Shown: positions 1 through 9,680, counted from the first letter of the stretch. The stretch: DNA of 32,248 nt from an uncultured Acidimicrobiales bacterium (GCA_937969345.1 CALBVK010000449.1:1-32248); one strand, 5' to 3'. A program made the numbers and translations. The notes: generated by a model not told the origin, from the letters alone.

Positions 1-95
1 GGTTCGCCTCGTAGCTCGGGAACGAATTCGTTGATCAAGGTCTCGATCAGATCGTGATTGATCGCGACCTCGGCAGGTGGTTTGTTGCTCGGCAT
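1..95 (-). CDS. N-terminal fragment of a probable aminoglycoside/macrolide phosphotransferase family protein (truncated by window edge)
   Basis: Reverse-strand ATG at 95 gives MPSNKPPAEVAINHDLIETLINEFVPELRGE..., open to the window edge; resembles the N-terminus of APH-family kinases. Confidence 0.5.
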   Translation of the reverse strand, partial: MPSNKPPAEVAINHDLIETLINEFVPELRGE

Positions 96-144
96 GGTGA
101 ACCTCCGCGCCTCAATGTAGAACCCGTTTGGTCGATGAAGAGGT

Positions 145-978
145 ATGTCACAATTGACAGCAGCGAATTCGCATACTTCTTCGCGCCGCGACCTGTTGAA
201 AAAGGGACTCGTCGCGGGCGGTATTGCGTGGACTGCCCCGGTTGTGACCACCCTCAAGGAACCTCTCGCTGCGGCAACGGGGTCCACCGGCGGTTCCTAC
301 ACGTATTGCTTCGATGATGGCACCACCGAAGGGTGGGTCATCGACAACACCGCTGGCGCCGGAGGCGGCATGTGGAACGTCTCGAACGACCGATCCGTTA
401 GCAGCAGCTTCTCGTTGCACTACGGCACAGGCATCGGAGGCGACTACACCGGCTCGGGTCGAAACTCGGGTTCGGTGACCAGCCCAACCTTCACGGTGCC
501 GTCATCTGGTCCCGTGCTGTTGGAGTTCGATATTTGGCGCGAAGTAGAGGTCTTTGGCAGCGGTACGTGGGATGAGTTCTCCGTCTCGATTCTGCCAGCG
601 GGCACAACGCTCTATGCGGTCTCCCGCGACGGTGGCACCGGAGGCGTCTTCGAGCACGTCACGATCGATCTCGCAGGATTCGCCGGACAGACGGTTCAAC
701 TGTCGTTCTTCTTCGACACTGGCGATGGAAGCTACAACAACTTCGAAGGCATCTACGTCGACAACGTGATCGTCCCAGGGGCGACCGGCGGCTTCGGCGT
801 TCTCGCCGGTGGTGGCACATCGGCTCGTTCGCTCGGGGGAGCGGGATGGACTCCGGATCGTCCTGCACCGACCCGCCAGGAGATCCGTCGACGCGAACGC
901 GAAGTCCGTGCCGAACGCTTTGCTGAGGGCGTTGTCGCAGACGGCGAGTTGCAAGCCGGTATCAAGTCCGGGCAGTAG
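145..978 (+). CDS. Tat-exported secreted protein with beta-rich, MAM/choice-of-anchor-like domain
   Basis: ORF 277 aa; twin-arginine signal SSRRDLLKKGLVAGGIAWTAPVV; Gly/Ser-rich body (YTYCFDDGTTEGWVIDNTAG... FEGIYVDNVIVPG); charged Arg/Glu tail. Confidence 0.75.
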   Translation: MSQLTAANSHTSSRRDLLKKGLVAGGIAWTAPVVTTLKEPLAAATGSTGGSYTYCFDDGTTEGWVIDNTAGAGGGMWNVSNDRSVSSSFSLHYGTGIGGDYTGSGRNSGSVTSPTFTVPSSGPVLLEFDIWREVEVFGSGTWDEFSVSILPAGTTLYAVSRDGGTGGVFEHVTIDLAGFAGQTVQLSFFFDTGDGSYNNFEGIYVDNVIVPGATGGFGVLAGGGTSARSLGGAGWTPDRPAPTRQEIRRREREVRAERFAEGVVADGELQAGIKSGQ

Positions 979-987
979 CCTCGCCAG

Positions 988-1878
988 ATGGGTGAACCAT
1001 CGTCGGCAGTCACACGATCGCTGGGCGTCATGGTGCGCCGCGATATCGCTCCAGAGGATGTCACCGCTCACGCGGCCGCGTTGGCGGACTCCTTTGATGA
1101 GCTCTGGGTCGTCGAAGACCTGCCTTTCGCTGGCGGCATCTCCCAGATGACTGCAATCCTCGAGTCGACCACCGATGTCGTGGTCGGCCATGGCATCGCA
1201 CCCGCCCCGTTTCGAACTACGGCAGGATTGGCTATGGAGTGGGCGACCCTCGAACGGATGTATCCGGGGCGGGTCGCATGTGGGCTTGGCCACGGCGTTC
1301 AGAGTTGGATGGCACAACTCGGCGAGCAGGTGGCGTCACCGTTGTCGCTCATACGCGAAACCTGCGTGGCGGTTCGATCGCTGCTGGCCGGCGAACGGCT
1401 CGATATGTCTGGCCGGTATGTGACGGTCAACGACGTCGAACTCGAGTTTCCGCCGCTGCACGCACCGCCGGTGTCCCTCGGGGTTGTTGGCCCGAAGTCG
1501 CTTCAGCTGTCCGGAGAGGTCGCCGACGGCACGGTTCTCGGAGAGGCCACCGGTCCAACGGAGATCGCTGCCGCCCGCAACCACATCCGTCGCGGCCAGA
1601 CCGTCGCTGGCCATGATGGCCGAGCGCACCGGTTAACGGTCTACGCGGCGTTTCACATCGGTTCCACCTCCGACATCATCCGGAATCCTGCTGCACCGGT
1701 TGGGTGGGAAGCGGTCTCGACATCCGTTGGCGAGGTGGCTGACGAGCTTGCGTCGCTCTATGCGGCGGGCGCAGATTCGGTTGTGCTCGTGCCGTTGGCA
1801 TCGAACCCGATCGCGGCGCTCGATGATGCACGGCGCTCGCTCGTGCCCAAGATTCGCGAAGTTCTCGCATCTATCTGA
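988..1878 (+). CDS. LLM class (luciferase-like) flavin-dependent oxidoreductase
   Basis: ORF 296 aa with luciferase-like pattern (VVGHGIAPAPFRTTAGLAMEWATLERMYPGRVACGLGHGV). Confidence 0.8.
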   Translation: MGEPSSAVTRSLGVMVRRDIAPEDVTAHAAALADSFDELWVVEDLPFAGGISQMTAILESTTDVVVGHGIAPAPFRTTAGLAMEWATLERMYPGRVACGLGHGVQSWMAQLGEQVASPLSLIRETCVAVRSLLAGERLDMSGRYVTVNDVELEFPPLHAPPVSLGVVGPKSLQLSGEVADGTVLGEATGPTEIAAARNHIRRGQTVAGHDGRAHRLTVYAAFHIGSTSDIIRNPAAPVGWEAVSTSVGEVADELASLYAAGADSVVLVPLASNPIAALDDARRSLVPKIREVLASI

Positions 1879-1961
1879 CCACGTTCCGGCGTACAAGATC
1901 ATATGAGTAACACGCCGAGTGGCCCTCGACAGGCACTCCAGATCGCGGTATCGATAGAAAT

Positions 1962-2816
1962 ATGACGTCTTCTCACCCGCTTGTTCACGGGATTCACTCC
2001 CGCGTTATCGGCCACGTTTCGCTCGATGAGACTCGTCTTGACGCCGATATTAAGACCCTGCTTGGATTTCCGTTCAACCGTGGTTACTCCGATTATGCCC
2101 GCGGCAACCCCGGCTGGCAGAACTGCGTTCTGATGAACCACTCCGGCGATCCAAGCCACATCGAGTTTGGTGGATACGACGGTGAGGCCAAGTCAACGCC
2201 GTTGCTCGCAGAACTGCCGTACCTCGCCGAACTGCTTGCATCGACCTGGAAGACGGAGCACCTGTTGTGGGCTCGAATCTTCATGTGCGAAGACGGCATG
2301 CTCATTCCTCATCGCGACTATCTCGACCTTCCCGAGGACGAGTTCACACGAGTGCACATTCCTTTGCAGCTCGGGCCAGCCTCGATGCACTCCGAGGAGG
2401 GATCGGTCTTCCGGATGCGAAAGGGTGAGGTCTGGTTTATTGATGGCACGGTCAATCATGCTGCGTACAGCTACGACGGGAAGCCTCGGATCTATCTCAC
2501 TGCAGACCTTCGCTCCGGCGTGGCGTTCGAGGACTTGTTCGTCGATCCAGCGACAGCAGCAAACGACGTCCGACCAGACTTTGTTGAACTTCCGCCGTTA
2601 CCTGAGAGCTTCGACACCACGCTCGATGGGATGTCAACCGTGCTCGGCGCAGACACGATGGACGAGATAGTCGGTGTGCTCTCCAAGGTGCACTTCAACC
2701 ATCAGGCACCATGCGGTGAGATCTATGAATGGTTGATCGATGTCGCCGACCGCTCGGGTGATGCAGCCATGGTCGAGGCAGCGAAACAGAAGCGAGCCTT
2801 CTTCCTCGGCGTCTAG
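1962..2816 (+). CDS. Aspartyl/asparaginyl beta-hydroxylase-like Fe(II)/2OG dioxygenase
   Basis: ORF 284 aa; HxD...H-type pattern (LIPHRDYLDLPEDEFTRVHIPLQLG ... GEVWFIDGTVNHAAYSYDGKPRIYLTADLR). Confidence 0.75.
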   Translation: MTSSHPLVHGIHSRVIGHVSLDETRLDADIKTLLGFPFNRGYSDYARGNPGWQNCVLMNHSGDPSHIEFGGYDGEAKSTPLLAELPYLAELLASTWKTEHLLWARIFMCEDGMLIPHRDYLDLPEDEFTRVHIPLQLGPASMHSEEGSVFRMRKGEVWFIDGTVNHAAYSYDGKPRIYLTADLRSGVAFEDLFVDPATAANDVRPDFVELPPLPESFDTTLDGMSTVLGADTMDEIVGVLSKVHFNHQAPCGEIYEWLIDVADRSGDAAMVEAAKQKRAFFLGV

Positions 2817-2822
2817 AGGGCG

Positions 2823-5009
2823 CTACCGAACTCGAACTTCGGGAGCGCCGTCGACAAGCGTCCCAATGACCGAGCTCACATGGCCGAGCGCCACAAGCTC
2901 GGTCACGATGTCATCGGCGGCAGCCGCCGGCACGGCGGCAAGGAATCCACCAGCGGTCTGTGGATCGAACAGCACGGTCGCCCGCGGGTCTGCTCCGGTT
3001 TGGGTTAGCGGAATCGCCGAGGCATTGCTCGCATGGAGATGCGACCGCAGGCCCGAACGTGCGAGGTCGAGCGCCCCATCGAACAGGGCGATGTTGTCGA
3101 GCTCGAGTTCGGCGGCGACATTCGACTCGCGGAGCATGCCGAACAAATGGCCGGCGAGGCCAAAGCCGGTCACGTCGGTCATTGCGGTAGCTCCGCCGGC
3201 CGCCAGCACGGCGGCTGCATCGCCCTGAGGGGTTTCGAGAACGTTGAGCAGCGCTGCGATGTCCTGGCCTCGCGCACGTCGCTGCATCTCGCCTGCGAGC
3301 AGCAAGCCCGAGCCGATAGGGCGGGTGAGAACCAACCGTTGTCCAGCGGTACCCCCAGCGAGTGTGATCGCCGAACCGTTGACGAGGCCGGTGATCGAGT
3401 AGCCGACCGAGAGCTCGGCTCCCATCGATGTGTGACCACCCACAATCTCGGCGTTGGTTGCCTCCAGCGCGGCGGTTGTCCCGGCCATGATCTCGCCGAG
3501 CCACTCACCCTGCAGTGCGTGGCCGAGCTGCGGAAGCGTGACGGTGACGAGCACGGCTTGAGGGTCGGCACCCATTGCCCAGATGTCACCGAGCGCATGC
3601 AGCGTCGAGATCCGCGCCATACGAAACGGATCTGCGGTGAACGTCCTGAGCTGATCGGTTGTGATGACCTGCTTGGTGTCGCCCATCAGCAGTAATGCGG
3701 CGTCGTCACCGGGGAGTCGCACCACATCGGTTCGTGTCGACGATGGAAGTGCGCCCAGCGGCCCTTGGAGAACGTCGACGCCGACCTTGGCTCCACATCC
3801 GCCGCACAAGGGCGGTTCATCGGCGAGGACCTCGCGAAGACCGGTTGCAGATTTCTTCGGTGGCGGGTCGATCTGCATTTCAGGAAGCTCACCGAGCTTG
3901 TCCATGAAGTCGCGATCGATCTTGTCCTTTAGTCGCCAGAGTTGCTTGCCTTGCATGAAGCGCTTGAATTTGTCCGCTGCCGCCGACCGCTCGCCGAGGG
4001 AGATCAGCTTGAGGTAGTCCTGTTGCGGTTCGAACGCTTTGAGCGTGCTATCTGTCAGCATCGCCTGAATGTTGTGCGTGAGTATCGGCGCTTGGCGGAC
4101 TGCGAAGACTCCGGCCTTTGGCCGCGGGGCAAAGCTCATGTGGGCGCAGTCGCCGGTTGCAAAAATCGATGGATCGTTCGTTGAGCGAAGTGTCTTGTCG
4201 ATCGTGAGAAAGCCTTCGTGGGAATCGAGGCCCAGCTCGTCCAACCAGTCGTAGGGGCGAGCGCCTGCCGCGCCGACAACGAGATCGGCGGGTAGTGGTC
4301 CGTCGTTGGTTTCTACTCCGGCCGCGGTCACCGACGTGACCGTCGTGTGTTCGGCGAGTTTGATTCCCATGGTGTCCATCGTCTGACGGATTTCGGTCTG
4401 GGCCCGGTCGCCAAGATCTCCGAGCACCGTGGAGCGGTCGATCACGGTGACCGACGTCGTGACGCCGACCGCGTGGAGCCGGTGGGTCATCGCCATAGCC
4501 AATTCGCACCCGCCGACGCCGCCGCCGATGACGGCGATGGTGGCGTCACCCTCGCCAGCGAGTTGCTTTGCCTCAACGTAGCTGGTCCACCGATCAGCAA
4601 AATACGTGAGTGGCTTCGCTGCGATGGCATGTTCGGCAAAGCCGTCGATGTCGGGCATCGCCGACGAGATGCCGACGTTGATCGAGCAAATGTCGTACGG
4701 GATCGGGGGCCGTCCCGGAATGACGATGGTCTTGGTGTCGCGGTCGATCGTGTCGACGATTCCGAGCACGAGGCGAGCATCGGCGAATCGGGCGAGCCGC
4801 ACGAGATCGATGTCGAGCTCGTCTCGTCCGTAGTGCCCGGCGATGAAGCCTGGGAGCATTCCGGTGTAGGGAGCCGATGGGCTTGGGTTTATAACGGTGA
4901 GTCGCACGCCGGCGACCGGCTTCATGGCCCACGCACGAAGAAGCAAGGCGTGCGCGTGACCGCCGCCGACCAGGACGACGTTTTTTATGAGAGGGAGCGG
5001 CAGTTGCAT
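2823..5009 (-). CDS. selD: Fusion protein: N-terminal NDH-2-like FAD/NAD(P) oxidoreductase + C-terminal selenide, water dikinase (SelD)
   Basis: ORF 728 aa; N-term VVLVGGGHAHALLLRAW and VIGGGVGGCELAMAM dinucleotide-binding motifs, FATGDCAHM; C-term PPLCGGCGAKVGVDVLQGPLGALP...GDDAALL, TDVTGFGLAGHL, FDPQTAGGFLAAV typical of SelD. Confidence 0.9.
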   Translation of the reverse strand: MQLPLPLIKNVVLVGGGHAHALLLRAWAMKPVAGVRLTVINPSPSAPYTGMLPGFIAGHYGRDELDIDLVRLARFADARLVLGIVDTIDRDTKTIVIPGRPPIPYDICSINVGISSAMPDIDGFAEHAIAAKPLTYFADRWTSYVEAKQLAGEGDATIAVIGGGVGGCELAMAMTHRLHAVGVTTSVTVIDRSTVLGDLGDRAQTEIRQTMDTMGIKLAEHTTVTSVTAAGVETNDGPLPADLVVGAAGARPYDWLDELGLDSHEGFLTIDKTLRSTNDPSIFATGDCAHMSFAPRPKAGVFAVRQAPILTHNIQAMLTDSTLKAFEPQQDYLKLISLGERSAAADKFKRFMQGKQLWRLKDKIDRDFMDKLGELPEMQIDPPPKKSATGLREVLADEPPLCGGCGAKVGVDVLQGPLGALPSSTRTDVVRLPGDDAALLLMGDTKQVITTDQLRTFTADPFRMARISTLHALGDIWAMGADPQAVLVTVTLPQLGHALQGEWLGEIMAGTTAALEATNAEIVGGHTSMGAELSVGYSITGLVNGSAITLAGGTAGQRLVLTRPIGSGLLLAGEMQRRARGQDIAALLNVLETPQGDAAAVLAAGGATAMTDVTGFGLAGHLFGMLRESNVAAELELDNIALFDGALDLARSGLRSHLHASNASAIPLTQTGADPRATVLFDPQTAGGFLAAVPAAAADDIVTELVALGHVSSVIGTLVDGAPEVRVR

Positions 5010-5270
5010 GTGAGCGGCATCTTAGGGATCGCGACTGTTGTCTGACACAACCACGCTCGGGCTCGGCGTATTCAATCCGAAAAAGCGCTGGTGGCCGACA
5101 CGCAAGCGTGCCGGCCACCAAACAAGCCTGTCCCGCCTCAGGCGACTTCGACCGTTCGGTTCATACGGCCCCGCAATATGAACATAGGAGTATTGGGAGG
5201 AGTGTTCTGACAACTAGTGGGCAATTTGGAGAATCTCTCCCCTTGGCTCCGCGACGACTACGTTCTCGAT

Positions 5271-6620
5271 ATGCGAGCTAACCGTTCCGTGCGTGCCCTG
5301 TCCGTCCTTTTGAGCGGGGCCCTTCTGGCTGTGGCATGTGGAGGCAATACCGACGACGCTGACATCATTGCGGACGCGGAGACCGCAGACTTGATCGCAC
5401 CGACCACAGCCGTTTCCGAAACCACAGCCGCTCCCGAAAGCACAGCGGCAGCTGTGGTCGAGGAGGACACCGGCGAAGGCGTGGAAGACGACGCGCTCGA
5501 CGCTGACGCCGAACGTGCTCTATTCATCGAAGAGATCACGTTGGTTCTACGCGACTGGCAAGCGGCAGGAGACCTGCCCGCCGTCTCGTTGTCGGTTCAT
5601 ATGCCAGATGGTGAGCCCATCAATATCGCATTGGGTGTCGCGGACCTGCAGACCGACGTGCCCGTGACGACGGAGGACTACTTCCGTATCGGAAGTATCA
5701 CCAAGCCCATGACTGCGGCGATCGTCTTGCAGCTGGTCGACGAAGGTTTGATCGAGCTCGACGCCACCGTTGAGAGCTACCTGCCCGGCTGGCTGGAAGG
5801 TTATGAATACGCGGACGAGATCACCATTCGTCAGCTGCTCAACCACACCAACGGGCTCGTTGAGTACGCGCTATCACCGTCGTTCTACGCACTCGCGGGC
5901 CAGCGCTCCGATGTGGCAATTACACCTGAGGAGATCCGCGAATGGCTGGCCCGGCAGCAGCCGCTGTTTGCGCCCGGTACCGAGTATCAGTACGAGACCG
6001 GTGGCTTCCTCACGTTGGGTGATGTGATCGAGTTGGTCACCGGAAACAGTGCCGCCGCGGAGATGCGAGCGCGAATCTTTGAGCCAGCGGGCGCGGAGAA
6101 CATCTACCTCACGCCCGAAGAATTTCCGCCGACACCCGTTGTCAACGGATACGGCCGCGCAGAGATGTACCTCGCTGGCACGGTTCTCGTCGGGCGCGAA
6201 GATACCGACGGTCTCACGATTCTCGACGAGCCGGTGATCGACCTATTGGGTCAGCCGCAGGAGGTGCTGCAGTCGGCGGGTTGGACCGGCGGTGGCAACG
6301 AGGCTCAGCTCGAGTCGGTGGCGGCCATCATGGGAGCGATGTTCGATGGAACGATCCTCAGTGACGAGCAAATCGCAGAGATGACCGCTCCAACCCTCGA
6401 CGTCAACTACGGCCTCGGGATCGATAGTTCAGAGATAGACGGCGTTCGCGTGTACTCACACGGAGGCGGTGTCCCCGGCTTCCGTAGCCAAGGGAACTAT
6501 CTGCCGGACTTCGACATCTCGTGGGCGGTGTCGACGAATCTCATTCCGCTACCCGAGGGAGCGAGCGTGAACGACCTTCGAAATGCCCTCAACCCGGTGT
6601 TGGTTGCTGCAGCGGGTTAA
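5271..6620 (+). CDS. Serine hydrolase (beta-lactamase class C / D-Ala-D-Ala carboxypeptidase-like), lipoprotein
   Basis: ORF 5217-6620; preferred ATG 5271 gives lipoprotein signal MRANRSVRALSVLLSGALLAVACGG; SxxK motif RIGSITKPMTA; HTNGL and GHGG-like (YSHGGGVPGF) motifs. Confidence 0.88.
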   Translation: MRANRSVRALSVLLSGALLAVACGGNTDDADIIADAETADLIAPTTAVSETTAAPESTAAAVVEEDTGEGVEDDALDADAERALFIEEITLVLRDWQAAGDLPAVSLSVHMPDGEPINIALGVADLQTDVPVTTEDYFRIGSITKPMTAAIVLQLVDEGLIELDATVESYLPGWLEGYEYADEITIRQLLNHTNGLVEYALSPSFYALAGQRSDVAITPEEIREWLARQQPLFAPGTEYQYETGGFLTLGDVIELVTGNSAAAEMRARIFEPAGAENIYLTPEEFPPTPVVNGYGRAEMYLAGTVLVGREDTDGLTILDEPVIDLLGQPQEVLQSAGWTGGGNEAQLESVAAIMGAMFDGTILSDEQIAEMTAPTLDVNYGLGIDSSEIDGVRVYSHGGGVPGFRSQGNYLPDFDISWAVSTNLIPLPEGASVNDLRNALNPVLVAAAG

Positions 6621-6623
6621 GGA

Positions 6624-8078
6624 CTAACGAAGTCCCGGACCGGACGTGAAGACGAAGCTTCGTCCGCCGGTTTCGATTGTCATATCGTGCTGTAGCGCAA
6701 CGCGCTGACCCGGACGCAACTTCGTGCGGGTTTGTCGTTCACCGTTGAGCGACGTGTAGGTGCCGTTCGCTGATTGCATGTCGACGATCTCGACAGTCCA
6801 GCCGGACAGGCGGACCTCGACCTGGACATCGGACACTCCGCCCGCCCCGTCGTCGAGGCGAACGATCGTCGCGGGCTCTGTCTCGACCGCGTAGCCGGTT
6901 GGGACGTTCGATCCAATGGCTGCTGGCCGGTCGATATTGAGCACGGCCCCATCGTCGAAGGTCAGAACACCGAGGACCGGGCGGTCGCCGCTTACGGTGG
7001 CGGCGTCAGCAGCAATATGGGTGTGGCAGGTCCGACACGTGGTTTCGTTCGGCGCCGTCAGATGGCCGGCCGGGCACAGGACGCCACGAATCTGCGGGCG
7101 TTCTGGAGCGAGTGTGGCGGTTTGGCTCGGCTCCGGTGACGGTGCCGCGGTAGTAGGAGCTGGGGCATTGTTCGTCGGGGCACCGTTGGTGCCCTCAGGG
7201 GGAAACGGTGAGCTGCCGAACAGGCGCGGTTCGGATGGATCCGAAGCGTTGGTGGGTGTCGGCACTGCATCCTTGCGACCGAGCTCTTCGATTCGGGCGA
7301 ACATTCCTCGAGCAGCCTTCGGTGTCGGCGCATCCGACATGGAGTCGTTGGCCGCCTGATCGACGGGTGCTTCGCTAGCGGGTTGCGCTTCAGCGACTGG
7401 TGCCGGTGAGGCGGGAGCGGGTTCTGGCGTATCCGCCACAGGTGCGACAGGTGCGACCGGTGCGGGGGCTTCGGCGGGAGCTGGGGCAGCGTGCTTGGCC
7501 TCGGGCTCAGCTACCGGTGCTGATCCCTGCGCTGGTGGCGATTCAGGTGTCGTGGCTTCGGGCTCGGCTGCTTCAGCGGCAGCGCTGGCCATTTCGGACC
7601 AACGTCCCGATGCAGGCATTGGCCCTTCGGTGTCGAGGAGGAAGCCACCTGCGGGAATAACGCCGTCGCGAAGAACACCGACGACCGCCGATTCCGACTG
7701 GGTACCCGCATGGATCCGTTCGACCGAACCGCGAAGTGCAACGTCGATCCAGGTGCTCGAGTCGCGACCGTCGAGGACGGTCTCGGCTCCATCGATGGTG
7801 ATCGACAGCGATGTGTCGCCGAAGACGAGCGCGGCGACTCGATCTTGCTCGACGGACACACAGGCGAGACGAGGATGTTCGTTGTAGTCGGCCTGAGCAA
7901 TATCGGCCGTGAGTGTGCGAACAATCTCCTGCCACGGCGCGCCTGCGAGAGCGTTGATGCGAACGAGTAATTCGTTTAAGCGGCCCTCGTCGCCAGCGGC
8001 ATATGCCGTCAGGTTTTCGACGTGGGCAACGATGCCATCCCCCGCTGAGACGTGCACCCCTCGCGTTTCGTGTTCCAT
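6624..8078 (-). CDS. FHA-domain protein with Pro/Ala-rich linker and zinc-ribbon-like segment
   Basis: ORF 484 aa; long PAPAPVAPVAP-type linker; CPAGHLTAPNETTCRTCHTHI; C-terminal FHA-like ...MQSANGTYTSLNGERQTRTKLRPGQRVALQH. Confidence 0.85.
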   Translation of the reverse strand: MEHETRGVHVSAGDGIVAHVENLTAYAAGDEGRLNELLVRINALAGAPWQEIVRTLTADIAQADYNEHPRLACVSVEQDRVAALVFGDTSLSITIDGAETVLDGRDSSTWIDVALRGSVERIHAGTQSESAVVGVLRDGVIPAGGFLLDTEGPMPASGRWSEMASAAAEAAEPEATTPESPPAQGSAPVAEPEAKHAAPAPAEAPAPVAPVAPVADTPEPAPASPAPVAEAQPASEAPVDQAANDSMSDAPTPKAARGMFARIEELGRKDAVPTPTNASDPSEPRLFGSSPFPPEGTNGAPTNNAPAPTTAAPSPEPSQTATLAPERPQIRGVLCPAGHLTAPNETTCRTCHTHIAADAATVSGDRPVLGVLTFDDGAVLNIDRPAAIGSNVPTGYAVETEPATIVRLDDGAGGVSDVQVEVRLSGWTVEIVDMQSANGTYTSLNGERQTRTKLRPGQRVALQHDMTIETGGRSFVFTSGPGLR

Positions 8079-8159
8079 CAGTGAGTCTCCTTGACTACTA
8101 CCAGTTCGTAATCGGCTGAAACTGGCGGAAACAAAGGACTTTCTGAAAAGGAAATTTCT

Positions 8160-8975
8160 TTACTGAACGCGCAGTGTCGTATCTCCGACCCGGATCTGGT
8201 CTCCGAGGGTCAGCGGTTGCGGTCGATCTGGCAAAACTCGTACGGATTCGCCGTTCGACTTAATGACCCAGCTGCCGTTGTGAGAACCGCTGTCCTTGAG
8301 CGCAAGACCCTCAACGGTGGGCTGGACGATTGCGTGCAAGCGAGACACCGCAGGATCGCTCAGAATCAGCGGCTCGAGATCTTGGTCGAAATCGGGATGT
8401 GAGTACGGCCAGCGTCCAATGACGAGCCCGTTGCCAACCATGATCGTCTGACCGTCGAGCTCGAGGTGGAGATCGCTGACCGGCAAGCTGATGTTCGTGT
8501 CACGAGCACCAGCGGTTCCCCAACCTCGGTGCATATGTACACGAAGCCCACTCGCCCGGATCACACCTTCGACGAGCATGCCAGACGCATTTTCCTCATC
8601 GTCGTAGACGACGATATTTGCAATCATCCCGACGGTGACAATCTCGGTGGTCGTGCCGAGGTCGAGGCGGTGCGTCTTCTCCGTATCCGCCTCGGTGACC
8701 TCGACGCCGCCGAGGTCGTAGCTCATCAGACGAACCGAAGATTCGAGGCTCAATAGCAACATTGGAGGAAGCGGTCGGCCGGAGTGAATCCACTCGCGCA
8801 TCGTCGTAAAACTCTCGTTTACGTCGCGCGGAATCAACAGAGGCTCGATGACATCGTGTGCAATATCGATCGATTCCGCGTTCGGCAAGAAGACGACGCG
8901 GTCGTTCTCTCTCGCCAGCCAACCAGTTCCAGGGGTCATCTCAACTAAGACATCCATCGCCTCGGAGTATCGCAC
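8160..8975 (-). CDS. FHA-domain protein
   Basis: ORF 271 aa; GNGLVIGRWP...DPAVSRLHAIVQPTVEGLALKDSGSHNGSWV FHA motif. Start could be the internal ATG at 8957 (MDVLVEMTPG). Confidence 0.85.
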   Translation of the reverse strand: MRYSEAMDVLVEMTPGTGWLARENDRVVFLPNAESIDIAHDVIEPLLIPRDVNESFTTMREWIHSGRPLPPMLLLSLESSVRLMSYDLGGVEVTEADTEKTHRLDLGTTTEIVTVGMIANIVVYDDEENASGMLVEGVIRASGLRVHMHRGWGTAGARDTNISLPVSDLHLELDGQTIMVGNGLVIGRWPYSHPDFDQDLEPLILSDPAVSRLHAIVQPTVEGLALKDSGSHNGSWVIKSNGESVRVLPDRPQPLTLGDQIRVGDTTLRVQ

Positions 8976-8990
8976 AGGCAGACTCTGGAT

Positions 8991-9680
8991 ATGAAGACAA
9001 TCGGATTGCTCGGCGGGATGAGCTGGGAATCATCGGTGTTATACGAAGAACTAATCAACACGGAGGTACGGTCCCGCTTGGGCGGCACCCACTCCGCTGA
9101 CCTGCTCGTGAAGAGCTACGATTTCGCCGCGATAGAAGCGCTGCAAGAGGCTGGCGACTGGGATGGGGCAGGCGAGCTGTTGTCCGCCGATGCCGTTCGC
9201 CTGGTTACCGCCGGAGCCGAGCTCATCGTCTTGTGCACCAACACGATGCATCGGGTGGCGGACACGATCGAGGAGGCCATCGACGTACCGTTTCTTCATT
9301 TGGGAGATGCGACCGCGAAGGCGGTGGTCGCTCAAGGGCTCACGACGGTGGGCTTGCTCGGCACCCGCTTCACTATGGAGGCTGCGTTCTACCGTGAACG
9401 ACTCGAATCTCACGGGCTGACAGTTTTGACACCGAGTCCTGAAGAGCAGACGATCGTCCACGACATCATTTACAACGAGTTAGTTCGGGGCGAACTGAAT
9501 CGGTCCTCGCGCGAGGAATACCTCGACATCATCGACCGATTGTCGGCCGCTGGAGCCGAAGGTGTCATTGCTGGCTGCACGGAGATCGAACTTCTGGTTA
9601 GTGAAGATGATGTGTTCGTGCCGTACTTTCCCACCACGGAAATCCACGCACAAGCGGCTGTAGATGCCGCACTCTCATAG
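8991..9680 (+). CDS. Aspartate/glutamate racemase family protein
   Basis: ORF 229 aa; MKTIGLLGGMSWESS, IVLCTNTMH and GCTEIELLV catalytic-Cys motifs. Confidence 0.92.
   Translation: MKTIGLLGGMSWESSVLYEELINTEVRSRLGGTHSADLLVKSYDFAAIEALQEAGDWDGAGELLSADAVRLVTAGAELIVLCTNTMHRVADTIEEAIDVPFLHLGDATAKAVVAQGLTTVGLLGTRFTMEAAFYRERLESHGLTVLTPSPEEQTIVHDIIYNELVRGELNRSSREEYLDIIDRLSAAGAEGVIAGCTEIELLVSEDDVFVPYFPTTEIHAQAAVDAALS

Noticed and set aside
502-1317. 271-aa minus-strand ORF
   Set aside because: Antisense to the Tat-secreted protein and LLM oxidoreductase; low-complexity composition typical of high-GC shadow ORFs.
5010-5216. selC (tRNA-Sec) in the selD leader region
   Set aside because: Strong hairpin and a TTCGACC stretch caught attention, but no UCA anticodon loop or acceptor-stem pairing could be found on either strand.
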